From Naganishia liquefaciens (Eukaryota; Basidiomycota; Tremellomycetes; Filobasidiales; Filobasidiaceae), in NCBI GenBank assembly GCA_013423385.1, contig BLZA01000057.1:249533-313532 (forward strand): 64,000 bases of DNA, read 5' to 3'. The notes beneath the pieces were generated by a model. The model made no database searches and was not told the origin of the DNA. It saw only the letters and a list, made by a program, of their open reading frames with translations. Shown piece after piece: positions 51,864 to 63,234 of this stretch (position 1 is the first letter of the stretch; the number at the start of each line of letters is the position of its first letter). Position numbers and translations under genes: made by a program.

Positions 51864-53709
51864 ATGGCGACGACGGATAGCGCAAGCAATGCAACTGCCA
51901 TTACAAAAAGTGCAACCGTAACCAAAGTTCCGGTTTCCCTCCTCGACACCGATCTCTATAAGGTAAGCTTCTCCCGTGCAACTCGCTCATTCCTTCAGAC
52001 TAAATTTCTCCCGGTGATAAGTTGACGATGCAGAATGCCGTCTTCAAGACTTTCCCCGATGCGCATTCCGAGTACAAGTTTACAAATCGTGCGCCGGATA
52101 TGCTGTTCAGCCGGAAGTGTTACGAGTGGGTACAGGAGCAGGTTCAGGGTAAGATTACTGGCCGTTGACTGCAGTATCGAGTTCTAATAATCCATCTAGC
52201 GTTGGCAAATCTACGACTCTCGGCTGAGGAACGACAGTACCTTGAAAAACACTGCCCGTACTTTCATGCCGATTACTTGGATTTCGTGAGCGCTCTCAGC
52301 TTGGATCCAGCAAATCAGGTGCGGGTCACCTTCATTCCTCATACTGAGGGTGATGCCGAAATGGACAACAGCGTTCGCCATGCCGGTGAAGAGCGGGAAG
52401 CCAAGCGCCGCAAGACGGACGACGGGAATGGGTCGAAAGCGGATGAGATGGGGTTGATAGAAATGGACATTCAGGGTCCTTGGCGAGATTGCATACTGTA
52501 CGAGGTCCCGTTAATGTCTATCTGTGAGTCGTCACGCTGTTGCTCGAATAGAACTGACACATCCGTGCGTAAGCAGTAAGTGAGGGATATTTCAAGTTTG
52601 ACGATACCGATTGGGAGGAAGATTATGAAGCCGTCCAAGGTCCGTTGGCACTAGTTGACTAGCTGATACCTTAGCTGAATGACTTTCGTCCTCAGAACGG
52701 GCAAAACAGAAGACTTTCACCCTCTTGACTGAATCGGCCGGAAACATACTCTTCTCCGAGTTTGGTACGAGGAGGAGAAGGAGTTACATGGTTCATGATG
52801 CGGTAATCAAGGGATTGATAGAAGGGGACAAGGAATGGGCTACGACCGAGGACGGCAAAAAAATTCTTGCAGAGAATGGAGGGAAAAAGTCTGGCGGATT
52901 GGCTGGAACGAGCAACGTGAGCTATCACGGCTATGTTGACTGCTGGCGCTGACGATCCCCTAGGTCTTTCTGGCAATGCAGTATGGTTTACGTCCAGTGG
53001 GAACTATCGCCCATGAATGGATTATGGCCATAGGCGCCAAGGAAAACTACGAGTCGCCGAATATCAGAGCTATGGAGGCATGGGAGAAGGGTGGGTCCTC
53101 ATGCGTCATGACCAGCAAGTCGCTAACACCAGCCCAGTCTATCCCGCCACTGGCGCCAGTCCCCTACACACCATGCTGACAGATACGTACACTATCAAAA
53201 CATTCTTCGACGAATTCACATCGGAACCGGAACGAGCTTTGCGATGGAATGGTTTGCGTCATGATAGCGGCGACCCCATCGTTTTTGCACAGGCGGTCAA
53301 GGATGCCTGGAACACTGTGGCCAAGAGTGCAGGCAGGGATGTGAAAGAGGTTTTGAAGGGAAAGAAGGTCATATTTTCCGACGGATTGGATGTGCCGGAA
53401 TCGTTACGCATCTGGAATGAATGCGAAAAGATCGGTATTGATGGTAAGCGGTTCCTGTTCCTCCAGTAGGTCAACGTTGACGCCATTTACCCAGCCTCTT
53501 TCGGGATCGGCACCAATCTGACCAATGATTTCAAGAAGGCATCCGATTCTTCCTCGCAATCAAAGCCACTCAACATTGTCATCAAGCTCAGGCGGATCGA
53601 TGGGCTTGAGTGCGTGAAGCTAACGGACGACAAGGGGAAATACACCGGAGAGCCAAGCGAGGTCCGCCGTGTCCTCAAGAAGCTCAAAGGCGAAGACCTC
53701 GCCGGGTAA
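51864..53709 (+). CDS. NPT1: Nicotinate phosphoribosyltransferase
   Basis: Makes nicotinate mononucleotide from nicotinate and PRPP in NAD salvage. Exons 51864-51962, 52022-52148, 52200-52523, 52577-52639, 52696-52916, 52964-53090, 53138-53443 and 53495-53709 give 493 residues. Landmarks: SLLDTDLYKLTMQNAVFKTF, FSEFGTRRRRS, GTSNVFLAMQYGLRPVGTIA, HEWIMAIGA with the His that is phosphorylated in characterised enzymes, LTDTYTIKTFFDEF, the phosphoribosyl site LRHDSGDPIVFAQ and FGIGTNLTNDF. A charged insert of about 40 residues (near residues 130-170, containing REAKRRKTDDGNG) is not typical of the family and looks like a surface loop. All junctions are GT-AG and close the frame. Confidence 0.93.
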
Positions 53710-54227
53710 CACCGGAACTTATAGGGCGTATAGTCTAACGATTAAGAGGATCATTGGCTGAGCTGAGACGTTGCGGGATTGCACTATAGAACACCCGCTG
53801 TATATGCATATTTCTGGACAAGTCCTTTTCAACTGACTAGCCAATTCGCCGGCGATAGAATCGCTACTCCTTCCGACTTTTGCACGGGCTCATGGGATTG
53901 CTTTCCATTGAGTGAATCCCTTCTGATTCTGTGTTCATCACAACGACAGTCATCAACCAGTGGCAAACAATTAGACAGCCAGTCACTGGCTCCAACTCTG
54001 GCCTCACGCGCTTCCATTGTCAGGCGATTTTTCCTTGTCGCACCTCCGAGGTTTGGTGAGCCGGCTCCGAGCGTGTCGCCGTCGTCGCCGTCGTGACTCG
54101 ACGTCACACACGGTGTGAGCACCCGTCGACAGCGCAAGCGACAATCTTAAGGGTCCAAGGGTATCTGCGCTCGCCTTTGACACTTGGCCCGCTCACTCAG
54201 GCTTCAACCTTCGACAAACTCGTCATC
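53710..54227. other. Intergenic, eIF1A promoter
   Basis: About 520 bases between NPT1 and eIF1A, both plus strand. A tRNA-like look near 53728-53800 does not hold up (see rejected items). No gene seen. Confidence 0.5.
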
Positions 54228-55344
54228 ATGCCGAAGGTGAGTTTTTGCTTGAATTTTTTTAGAACGACATCGCCTTGCGGACAGGGAGCTCGGGAGCTTG
54301 TTTGGGCATATGGAGGATGGAGGCACGGAGACTAGTAGGAGGCATCCGGGAACGGGACGGACGACACTCACTTTTATCGAGGGCTCCGAAGCGCTAACGA
54401 AACGCCGTGCAAATCGAGCATCCGTCGGATCCACTTCACTCCCGACGTCAAAGGGGATAATGATGGCAGCCGTATCGCACATAGAAAGTGGAGGAAATGG
54501 ATGTAGAGGCAACGAAGGAGAAGGAAAGGCGAAGGACCCTTCGCAATGAAAATAGCGAACGTCCACCGGATCAGCCAAAGCAAAGTCAGAACTCGGGGTT
54601 TTCAGTAACATCGACGGCGCCAACAACCGGCCCGGGCGGGTCTATGTCCTCTACAATGCCTACGCCCTTTATGCTGCCCGAGCCAAAATGTCGGGGCGAT
54701 GTCGATGTCTGAAATGCAGAAATCAAGGCTGAATGCTGACTCAAAATCGCCTTTGTTTCCGATTGCATAGAACAAGGGAAAGGTGAGTTGTGTATGGATG
54801 AATGCTCAGGTCGCTTCGCGTCTGACGTCTCTTCGCAGGGTGGTAAAAACCGAAGAAGAGGAAAGAACGAGAACGACGACGAGAAGCGAGAATTGGTCTT
54901 CAAGGAGGATGGCCAAGGTACGTTGTTCGTGTGTTTGTCCTCCCGCAAACCTCTGATTTTGGGACTATAGAATACGCCCAGGTCACCAAGATGCTCGGTA
55001 ACGGGCGACTCCAGGCTCAGTGTTTCGATGGTGAAACCCGTCTTGCGCACATTCGAGGCAAGATGAGGAAGAAGGTGTGGATCAACCAGGGAGACATCAT
55101 CTTAATTTCGCTTCGGGAGTTCCAGGATGACAAGGCAGATGTCATCGTCAAGTACACAGTAGAAGAGGTGAGTTCAGCGATGTCGCGCGAACGTCGTTCA
55201 CTGACAAGACGTTGTCAGGCACGAAACTTGAAGCAGTACGGTGAACTTCCCGAGACGACAAAGATCAACGAACAGGACGCTGCGTATGGTGGAGACGAAG
55301 ACGACGAGATTGCGTTCGAAGAGGACGACATTGATGACATCTAA
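54228..55344 (+). CDS. TIF11: Translation initiation factor eIF1A
   Basis: Binds the 40S A site and promotes scanning and start-codon choice. Exons 54228-54236 (ATGCCGAAG), 54771-54782 (12 bases, NKGK), 54839-54917, 54971-55167 and 55219-55344 give 140 residues. The product has the basic start [20 protein letters not shown], the OB fold ([56 protein letters not shown]) and the acidic C-terminal tail ending EEDDIDDI that is typical of eIF1A. The first intron, only three codons into the gene, is 534 bases, about ten times the local norm; the other introns are 51-56 bases. The coding identity is secure, and the two tiny exons are needed to make the conserved N-terminus. Confidence 0.93.
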
Positions 55345-56495
55345 ACAGCATCAAGAGGTGTTTTTTCGCTCCAGTCTATATTTTCGCTTCTATATGCGGA
55401 ACCCTGCGCGAGCACGCGTGGCCAAAAAGAGGTTGTACGCGTTTCCATCGGTGGACGCATGTCCGTGCGCTGTCATGTCGTGTTACACTGTATCAACATA
55501 ACACAAGACTTTCCAGTGCCTGTAGGCATATCGGAGGATCTAATGGCTTTCTGACCATGCCGGCGGCGTTCCTATCTTGTCAGCCGGCAGCATGCGCTCA
55601 GTATCCGCATTGAAGCGCGATTCTTGATTTCGTTTTTCGAGAGAGCTAGGTTTGAGTTGCTGTTTCATCGAAATTGCGAGTTTTGGAGGGTTGGAGAAGC
55701 GCCGAAGTCCAAAGAGAGCCCAGCAAGTTGGCGCTTTGAATCTCGTGTCAAGTACGGGATTTGGCAGAGAGTATCGGCCCTCAGGCAGTGCATTTGCCTT
55801 TTGCGGTGATCTGAACGACACGACATGGCCCGTGGATTAATAGAAGTCCGAAGGGACAGCGGTAGGAACTCTCAGCGATCACGATTACAAAAGGAGCCTT
55901 GATTGAGCTCCGCTTCACGGCACGCGCTTGCAGAGCTGGTAGCTGAGCTAGATACCACCTGGTCTTCATTCAGGCATATTGATATTAATCACGAAAGCTT
56001 TCATGACTGAACACAGCGTCCACCTCCGCGGTTCTTGTGACGAACGGGGCGACTCGACGTATGCACAGCCTTCCTCGGCGGATCACGCAGCTGGCGAGCA
56101 CTGGAGCATTTCTTGCCATCGATCTTGGCCCCGTTCGCTTGATGCTACCCTAACGAACGGACATGAAGCTTTCAGGCTTCCGGCCGCGCGCACGCGTTTG
56201 GTGCCAGCCGATGTTTATCTTTTCCTTCGGTGCCCCTCGAGCGCGAGTGTGCTTGGGTTTCTTGGTGGTATTCTCAGTTCATCGTTGCCGGCTTGGTACT
56301 ATTTCCGTCAGGGGCTGCGTACATCAGGTAGCTGCATTGACATTTCCTTTGTCACTCGCGCGTGGACCAAAGGACAAACGACACTGCAAACCCCGTGGAA
56401 ATCTCTTTGAACTATTGGGACTTTGCTCGTGGCTTACACACTTGCAAGACATCTTCGAAAAACGGATCATTCAGCTGGCTACGACAAGGAATACC
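55345..56495. other. 1.15 kb without a recognised gene
   Basis: Between eIF1A and the Kre9/Knh1-domain gene. It includes the second copy of a 22-base phrase (55930-55951) also found at 41367. Short frames on both strands have no motif. No gene supported. Confidence 0.45.
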
Positions 56496-57426
56496 ATGAA
56501 GCTCACTCAAATTGCATCGCTGCTCTCTGTCGCGTCCGTGACATTGTCTCCTCTGGTAAATGGTGAGATCGACCGGTCAAGACGCGCGTTGCACCGCGTT
56601 CTGAAGCCATCTTTTCTGCATCATAGCCTTCAGCGGAGGATACTGGCCTGTCAGCACACCATCCGTAGACGAGCCGTGGGTTCTTGGACAGCCCAACGCG
56701 GTTGTCTTTGGGATGGGAGGTGACATCGGTATCACCGAATTCGATATCCAGCTGCACAACTTTAACAAGACGATTATGGTTGGATTTCTCCCCATCGCAC
56801 AGAATGTACCCGTGAAGAAGTGGACAAGCGGGTCGAAAAAGGTGCGTTAAAGCATTAGTGTACATGTCATCGGCTAACGACTCTTTCAGGGACAATATGG
56901 CGGTTCAATCGGTGTGGACCTGCCAGACGGGATGGCCACAGGAGAGGGATTCTCTCTCGTATTCATGGATACCAAGAGTGGAAATGTCTTTTACAAGGCA
57001 AGTTGTAATATGTGCCGCGCCGGTGTACATCCGCTAATGCCTTTCCTTGCAGACGAACAAGTTCCCGATTTATGCTGCAAATGCACAGCCGAACAACTTT
57101 ACGTCCGCCGGTAAGTGCGATTCAGAATTACGGTCGGAGCAAGACTTATCACCAATCCACTGTCTAGAACTGCCATCTGGAGCTCCGGCGACAACCGCTG
57201 TTCTCACACAAATGCCTAATCCGACGCAAGAGTGAGTTTTGATAATTTGAGTTCTGCACTACGAATCTTCTGACCTTTTTCTTCTTGTAGATGGGGTGTT
57301 ACCATGGGAGCGGCACGTGTCACAGCGACGGTAAGCTCATAGATCGAAAACATCGCTCGCCGCGGATTCTGATTGCGTCAATAGGTCGCCAATCAAGCAG
57401 GTCAGGCAGGATCGGGCAGCAGTTAG
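56496..57426 (+). CDS. Secreted Kre9/Knh1-domain protein
   Basis: Seven exons (56496-56562, 56627-56841, 56890-56997, 57053-57110, 57168-57231, 57291-57330, 57385-57426) give 197 residues. A signal peptide (MKLTQIASLLSVASVTLSPL) is followed by a domain of the fungal Kre9/Knh1-like, Ser-Thr-rich wall-protein family: YWPVSTPSVDEPWVLGQPNA, VVFGMGGDIGITEFDIQL, PVKKWTSGSKKGQYGGSIGV, GFSLVFMDTKSGNVFYKTNK. Such proteins sit in or help build the cell wall, but this one lacks the usual long Ser/Thr tail and GPI signal; it ends with a short Gly/Ser-rich stretch (QAGQAGSGSS). The intron after FYK (56998-57052) begins GCAAGT, so it is GC-A-G class with consensus flanks. Function beyond wall association is not visible. 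Confidence 0.82.
56998..57052 (+). other. Probable GC-AG intron in the Kre9/Knh1-domain gene
   Basis: A 55-base intron begins GCAAGT and ends TTGCAG, joining VFYK to TNKFPIY in frame. GCAAGT is the usual donor of major-class GC-AG introns. No GT donor within reach keeps the domain intact. Confidence 0.75.
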
Positions 57427-58498
57427 AATCGGGTTAGACGGTTTGTCGGCACCGCTCTACAAGCACATTCCAGGCCGGTCCCTTGTGGTCTTCCTTTGTA
57501 CGGACATTGTTATTTGCATCATTTCTGGGTTTTTAGCACATTGTGTCCTTTGCTAGAAGGCGGTTGCTGTGGTGACGAGCTTCGCTCTAGAAGCGTTTTT
57601 GCGGCGAGAGATAGAGATACCTCTCAGAACATGATGTGCGGGTACTTCCGCATTGCTTGAGTCCTGTTGTAAGAATGCACTGGGGACCAAAGCTGTCTTG
57701 CCGCGCGTTCGCGGCTGTCGGCTCACCCTCGCATAGGACAAAGATGACTCGAGGGTGAAACGTTTCGCTTGGTAAGACCCAGACTGGGCTAACTTGCGAT
57801 GACTCTCGCTAGTCGCCGGTACTGTTCGTTTCTCTAGGTCCTTCCGGCTTGACGCTAGGGAAGAGAGTAAGATATCCCTTCATGAAAAGCCTTTCTCGCC
57901 TATTCATCTGTGGCGCGGCATTTGCCAATGCAGAATTCGACAACGGAATGCAGGCTCTTATTGCCTTGTACCTGATTCTCAGGACATAGCTAATCCTGCT
58001 CTGACGATTCTTATAGTTTTCTTCAAACCGGAGAAAGGCTCAGCTCAAATCGTCAAGGCAGAGCCATAAGTGTCGGTTCGTCACACGAAACAAGGGCCAA
58101 ACGTCAAGAGGCAGCACATACCATACCAGGAGCGAATACTAAGGTAATTTAACCTTGTGTCTACGACCTTGATCTGATGCCGCTGCTATCTCTTTGTTTC
58201 CCCATTGCTACCATACTTGTCACTGCGGATTTGACCTTGAACACCGCTGCATGAAGAAGGTGTCAAAGCATCTCGAAGGTCACCACTAGTCGAGCGCACC
58301 ATCGTCACTCGGCGCGCCGGGCCAATGCTACCCCGCATCTGATTCCGCGAAGTGGACTCCCCGCATTGGATCCCATTAAGAAGACAACATTCGACTATCT
58401 ACGTCTGTCCTCACAACTCGCTCAGGCCGTCCCCTATATCACACGAAATCACCACTCGAGGTGTTACACACTAGAAAACGGATTGAGCAATCCTCGCA
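57427..58498. other. 1.07 kb without a recognised gene
   Basis: Between the Kre9/Knh1-domain gene and the sugar dehydrogenase gene, both on the plus strand. It should hold the dehydrogenase promoter. No frame with a start codon, motif or splice pattern is convincing. Confidence 0.45.
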
Positions 58499-59472
58499 AT
58501 GTCTCTGCTGCTCAACAAGATCGTCGTAGTTACGGGCTGCTCGTCAGGAATTGGTCGAGCTACAGCCATCGGTAAGCCGTTATCCACTGCAAGACCCACA
58601 GACAACGCTAATATCTACGACAGCCGCCTCTCGACATGGCGCCGATGTTGTGCTACACCACCTTGGGGAAAGCACGCTCAAGGATACTGAGGCTGTCAAG
58701 CAAGCAATCGAGTCGCATGGCCGTAAAGCTATATTGGTAGCCGGCGATATTGGAGATCCCTCGACTGCCAAAAACGTAAGTCCTTTAAGCTCTCGCCTAC
58801 ACCGGTGCTGATGAGCCACAAGATCGTCACAGAAGCGGTCAAAACCTTCTCCAGAATAGACGTTCTCGTCAGCAACGCCGGCATCTGCCCTTTCCACACA
58901 TTCCTCGACATGCCCAACGACCTCTGGAAGAAAGTGCAAAACGTAAACCTCGACGGCAGTTTCTACATTACTCGCGCTGTAGCCAATCAGATGGCTGCAC
59001 AAGAACCTCGAGGAGGGAGTATCGTGGCTATTTCAAGTATCTCGGCGTTAATGGGAGGCGCCGGTCAGACACACTACACGCCAACAAAGGCGGGAATCAA
59101 GAGTCTAATGGAAAGCTGTGCAATCGCTTTGGGTCCGATGGGGATTCGATGCAATTCGATCCTGCCCGGTGAGTAGCATTATTGCCTTGGAAATACCTTG
59201 TCCTGAAGCTAAATTTCTTCTAGGTACAATCGAGACGGCCATCAACGTCGATGATCTGGCAGACGAGGCCAAGCGCTCCATGATGACACAGCGGATTCCG
59301 TTGGGGCGTCTAGGGGTGCCCGAGGATATTGCCGAGCCCGTATGCTTCATGGCATCAGATATGGCGAGATACAGTGAGTGCTATGAGGACCAATAGGAAT
59401 CATGCTGACTCGGCTACAGTTACCGGTGCATCGTTACTTGTCGATGGAGGAGCAGCAATAAGCTTACAATAG
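58499..59472 (+). CDS. L-rhamnose-1-dehydrogenase-type short-chain dehydrogenase
   Basis: Classical SDR expected to oxidise L-rhamnose (or a related sugar) to its lactone with NAD(P)+. Exons 58499-58571, 58624-58775, 58823-59168, 59224-59373 and 59420-59472 give 257 residues. Seen: cofactor motif VVVTGCSSGIGRATAI, SNAG in VLVSNAGICPFHTF, catalytic Ser in SIVAISSISALMGGAGQTHY with the Tyr-x3-Lys in HYTPTKAGIKSLM, then RCNSILPGTIETAINVDDL, RIPLGRLGVPEDIAEPVCF and ITGASLLVDGGAAISLQ. The SSISALxGGAxQTHYTPTKAG stretch is close to fungal L-rhamnose dehydrogenases (Scheffersomyces type), hence the name; a related glucose or fucose substrate cannot be excluded. Its stop lies 33 bases from the stop of the convergent oxygenase gene. 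Confidence 0.88.
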
Positions 59473-59505
59473 AAGCCCAGGCAAGATTATGAATTCATGA
59501 CTTGA

Positions 59506-61093
59506 TCATAACAGGCCCCTCGCCTCTAGCACTTGCTTCCATTCTGGCAGAGCTTCGAGCTCACCAGTTCTTACGAGCCGATTCATGACCCGCATCTTGT
59601 TCCATACCACATCCCCATCCATATAGCACCCCTTGAGCCATCTGGTGGCTTCCCCTTCTGCTCCAGCATTTGCCGAACTCGTATTCTGGAAGGCCCGTCG
59701 TGCGTGAAGAACACGCCGGTTATCGAACAAGACCATATCGCCTTCTTGCATGGTGAATTCGTAGAGCGCCTCTGGACGAGCAAGCAAGCGTTCAAAGGCC
59801 GCGAGGGCTGCAAAGAGGGCATCATGCTGCTCGGGGGTCGACGTCGGCGGCAATGGAGCCTGGAATGGCGGTGAGTAGTTGACGGCGTGGAATTGAACGG
59901 CGTCATTGGCTTCGAAACGAGGAGCTTCGACAACGGTTCGATGGCGCCGGTAGTACCAGTATCCGTCGTTATCGTAAACAAACGCGACGTCTTGGTCCCG
60001 CAGCGCGGCGTAGTGCTCCGGTTGTTCGGTCATGAGCGTACGAAGAGCCGCGTACGAATCGGTAAAGTATGATGAGCCGCCCGTGACGCGGTTGCGCAAG
60101 CAATGCAACGCTTGAAAGCGCGGCGGGGACTCGAAGTAGCTGTCAAGTGGATCAGTTAAGTCCCTGCCTTAAGAGCAGGCGGAGCTGAACGCACCATAGA
60201 TCTTGATGGAAACCGAGGTCGACGTCCGTATAGGCGATATTTCGCGAGTCCGGGAGCGCCTTGACGTCCCATGTTGTTCCGTAGAATGTATTTCTCAATT
60301 CCCCGAGAACGCCCGTGGCTTTGCGTAACTCGCAGTCTACGTCAGTCGTACGTTGATTTGGGACACCGGTGAGAACGACCAGACCATAGCCTACGAGTTG
60401 GGAAAGCAAAGCGTGCTGATGGGTCGCGCTGGATACAAAGGCTTCGTACGGGATGCGCAATGTCGGCGAGGCCAAGAGTGCTGATTTGTCCGACCATTCG
60501 ATGGGTGCGTAGATTCGAGGAGTCTGCTCAATAGGCGTAGCGCTCGCATCGATGATCGAACGGAGCGAGTCGAGCGAGTACGTTGATTCATGCGAAGGCC
60601 ACTGGATGATCAGCTTTTGGCCTATTAGACGGACATCTGCGGCTTTCGGTGGTCTCGCGCTGACTTCTTCAATAGCTTGGCCTGCCTTGGAAAGTTTTTG
60701 GCGAGTCGATGGCTGAACGCAAGCCGGACAAGGACAGGCATCCCGGAGAAAGGCATAACTGACGGGGAGATCCTTTCCGTTCGATGTCGTCACGACGAGA
60801 TGTTTATCGTACAGCCGTACACTCTCTCGATCACCCTTGATGACGGCAAGAACTTCGCCTTTGACCTGCTCCGTGGGTGCCAATGGATGCCTGCCTGCTC
60901 CAGCTTGTCGAGCACGGTACTCTCCTGCCCTCTTGCGCACCTCTCGCGCGAACGCGAGAGAGTTTACAGGGCCTGTCTTGAGCTTCGGGGACTGGAAGAG
61001 CCCATCGAGGGATGGCTCCTGGGCACTTGACGAGTAGCGGGCGATGCGCGGAGCCCTCGATGCGGAGCGTGCGATGCGGAGGAGCGGTCTCAT
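59506..61093 (-). CDS. Gamma-butyrobetaine / trimethyllysine dioxygenase-type Fe(II)/2OG oxygenase
   Basis: Two exons, 61093-60195 and 60139-59506, give 510 residues. The N-terminus (MRPLLRIARSASRAPRIARY) looks like a mitochondrial presequence. A small zinc domain follows with the Cys set in FLRDACPCPACVQPSTRQ, as in BBOX1/TMLHE enzymes. The oxygenase core has the HxD in GFHQDLCYFESPP (completed by splicing), the distal His in NRRVLHARRAF and the 2OG-binding Arg in ATRWLKGCYMDGDVVW. These enzymes carry out the hydroxylation steps of carnitine synthesis. The end motif fits gamma-butyrobetaine dioxygenase slightly better than trimethyllysine dioxygenase, but this is a judgement by eye. Divergent from the SLC41 gene by about 220 bases. 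Confidence 0.9.
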
Positions 61094-61313
61094 GGCTGTG
61101 AGTTGGCTAGAGCGGGATCGCGGTGGGCTGAATCGCTGGATGTCTCTGTATGAAACGCCGGGAGAAGCCTCGGCAAGACGGGAACCCAGATTCCCGGATT
61201 AGGTAAGCGTGATGCGGGGGGGATCGCGCAGTTGCAGCACGTCAGGTCCTACAAGTTTCAGCTTGTCGGTCAACCTTGGCATCGTGTCAATTCGTCTTTT
61301 TTTCGCTCAAAGC

Positions 61314-63234
61314 ATGTCCCCGATCCTACGTCGAGAGCACGAGTACGATCCACGCAAACGGCGCGCTGCCCTGTTGGACGAATTCGCCGCACGGCGTCGC
61401 GAGGAGACGAAGCACGACCCTCCGCCGATACCGGACGGAAATGGAGACGTGGGACAGGGAGCGGCGCTCATGACAAACAAGATTTCGCGGGATCGATCTT
61501 ATGGCTCAGATCAAGGAAGCGTGACGTCTGATGGCTCGGCACAAGATCCTGGTGATACGGACGAACCGGATGGTCCTGTTGTTCCACCGAGACCGCTCCT
61601 GAAACGGACAATTGTGCACTTGGCACTCACGCTGGCAATTCAATCGACACCGTCACTGCTGCTCAGTCTTGTCGGCCTGGTGTTCACCGGACAATTGCTC
61701 GATCACCTTGCTGTCTGGAGCGTCTTTCGCCGCGTGGACGAGCTCTTCATTCTCGTTCCTGTTCTTGGAAACCTCAAGGGAAATCTAGAAATGTGCCTCG
61801 GTGCGCGACTCGGCACATCGGTACGCCTGAATTTTCATGTCCGTATCCCTCACTGACTCATCATCCAGGCAAATCGAGGACACCTCGACACAGCCGCACA
61901 TCGTCGAACAATCCTCACCCACGCTCTCACCTATCTCCTGCTTCAAGCGCTCGTCATCTCGTCGATCGCAGGCATCCTCTCCTTTTCCCTCGGTCTCGCA
62001 CTCAACCATCGTATCGCCGACGGGTCACCAGAACCAGGGAACGAGGGTCCGCACAGAGAAGGATACACACCTCCAGGAATTAAGGAGTTCACCCTTGTCG
62101 TAGGAACCGGCATGGTGGCTGCTTGCCTCAGCAGTCTCGTGCTCGGGAGCTTCATGTCCTGGCTCGTCGTCGGCTGTCGTTGGTTCGGCGTCGATCCTGA
62201 CAATATTGCGTCTCCGCTCGCGGCGACACTGGGAGACTTGTTGACCCTTTTCATCATGGCACTCGTGGGGACGATGTTGGTCAAGACGATTGATACGCCC
62301 GTGCCGTTTGTGGTTGTCGTTCTTATGTGTGGGATGACGGGCGCAATCTGGTGTGCGTTGAGGATCATGGCGCGACAGCGCTTGGGCAAACGGGACCACG
62401 ACGTGGAGGACGAGTCAGAAGAAGGAGGGTGGTCGCCGTTGGTGAGTATTCGGTATTTTGGGGATCTCGCTTGGACTGACAAGCTTTGCAGATCGGTGCC
62501 ATGATTATCTCCTCGGCAACGGGCCTCGTACTGGATCGAAGCGTGAACCGGTACAAGGGGTTTGCATTACTCGCGGTCAGTATCACAGGGATCGCGGGAA
62601 GTATCGGTGCCATCCAGTAGGTCATGCGTGAGCCGCTGGCGTCACGCACAACACTGATGCGCTCGATTTAGTGCTTCCCGATTATCGACGCGTCTGCATG
62701 CGGCTCGTCACCGTCACGCGGAAGAATCACAAGCATCGCTTCTCGCGACTGGCGAGAATGCAGAGACAGATGGGGCGCATACGCCGCTGACTGGTGCCGC
62801 CTTGACCGATATCCAATCAGCCATCACGCTTTTCCTAATCTCATGGCCAGTCCAGGCCGTCTTTGTGGGCTTTGTCTGGATGAGCGGGTGGATTGAGATG
62901 GGAGGCAAGTTGACTTGCGTTGCCATGCTGGTGTATGGCGTGACGGTAGGTTTTCGAGAGGGCCAGACGATCCGGAACTGATTCGGCTATACAGGTGGCA
63001 TTTTCAATATACCTCGCTCAAAACATGACGTTATTTTTCTGGTCCAAAGGCCTCGATCCAGAGTAAGTTTTCCCTTAGCATCGCCGCTCCCACCACTAAA
63101 GCTTTCGCAGCTCGTACTGTCTGCCTGTACATTCCAGTCTGATCGACTTGTTAGGCCAATTGTTTCTGGTTGTAGGCTTCGAGATTGCAGCGCGTCTTGG
63201 TGCCGACGTAATTAACGCCGACGGAATGCGGTGA
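61314..63234 (+). CDS. SLC41/MgtE-type magnesium transporter
   Basis: Divalent cation transporter of the SLC41 family, related to bacterial MgtE. Exons 61314-61820, 61869-62441, 62492-62616, 62672-62945, 62995-63062 and 63111-63234 give 556 residues. An acidic/basic cytosolic N-terminus of about 100 residues precedes two MgtE-like repeats. The first carries VPVLGNLKGNLEMCLGARLG followed by TSANRGHLD, the second FGVDPDNIASPLAATLGDLL and later ASRLSTRLHAA, all SLC41 signatures. Hydrophobic helices include LALTLAIQSTPSLLLSLVG, ALVISSIAGILSFSLGLAL and MVAACLSSLVLGSFMSWLVV. The frame is open upstream to about 61209, but 61314 gives the usual short N-terminus. Probably in the plasma or an organelle membrane; metal choice is inferred from the family. 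Confidence 0.9.

Noticed and set aside
51722-51949. Minus-strand frame with a hydrophobic helix
   Set aside because: It overlaps the first exon of NPT1 in antisense and has no supporting splice or family signal.
53728-53800. tRNA-like stretch beginning GGGCGTATAGTCTAACG
   Set aside because: The acceptor stem does not pair and there is no GTTCGANTC T-loop.
54237-54770. Possible snoRNA in the long eIF1A intron
   Set aside because: An ATGATGG near 54460 resembles a C box, but the nearest plausible D box is about 250 bases away, too far for a box C/D RNA.
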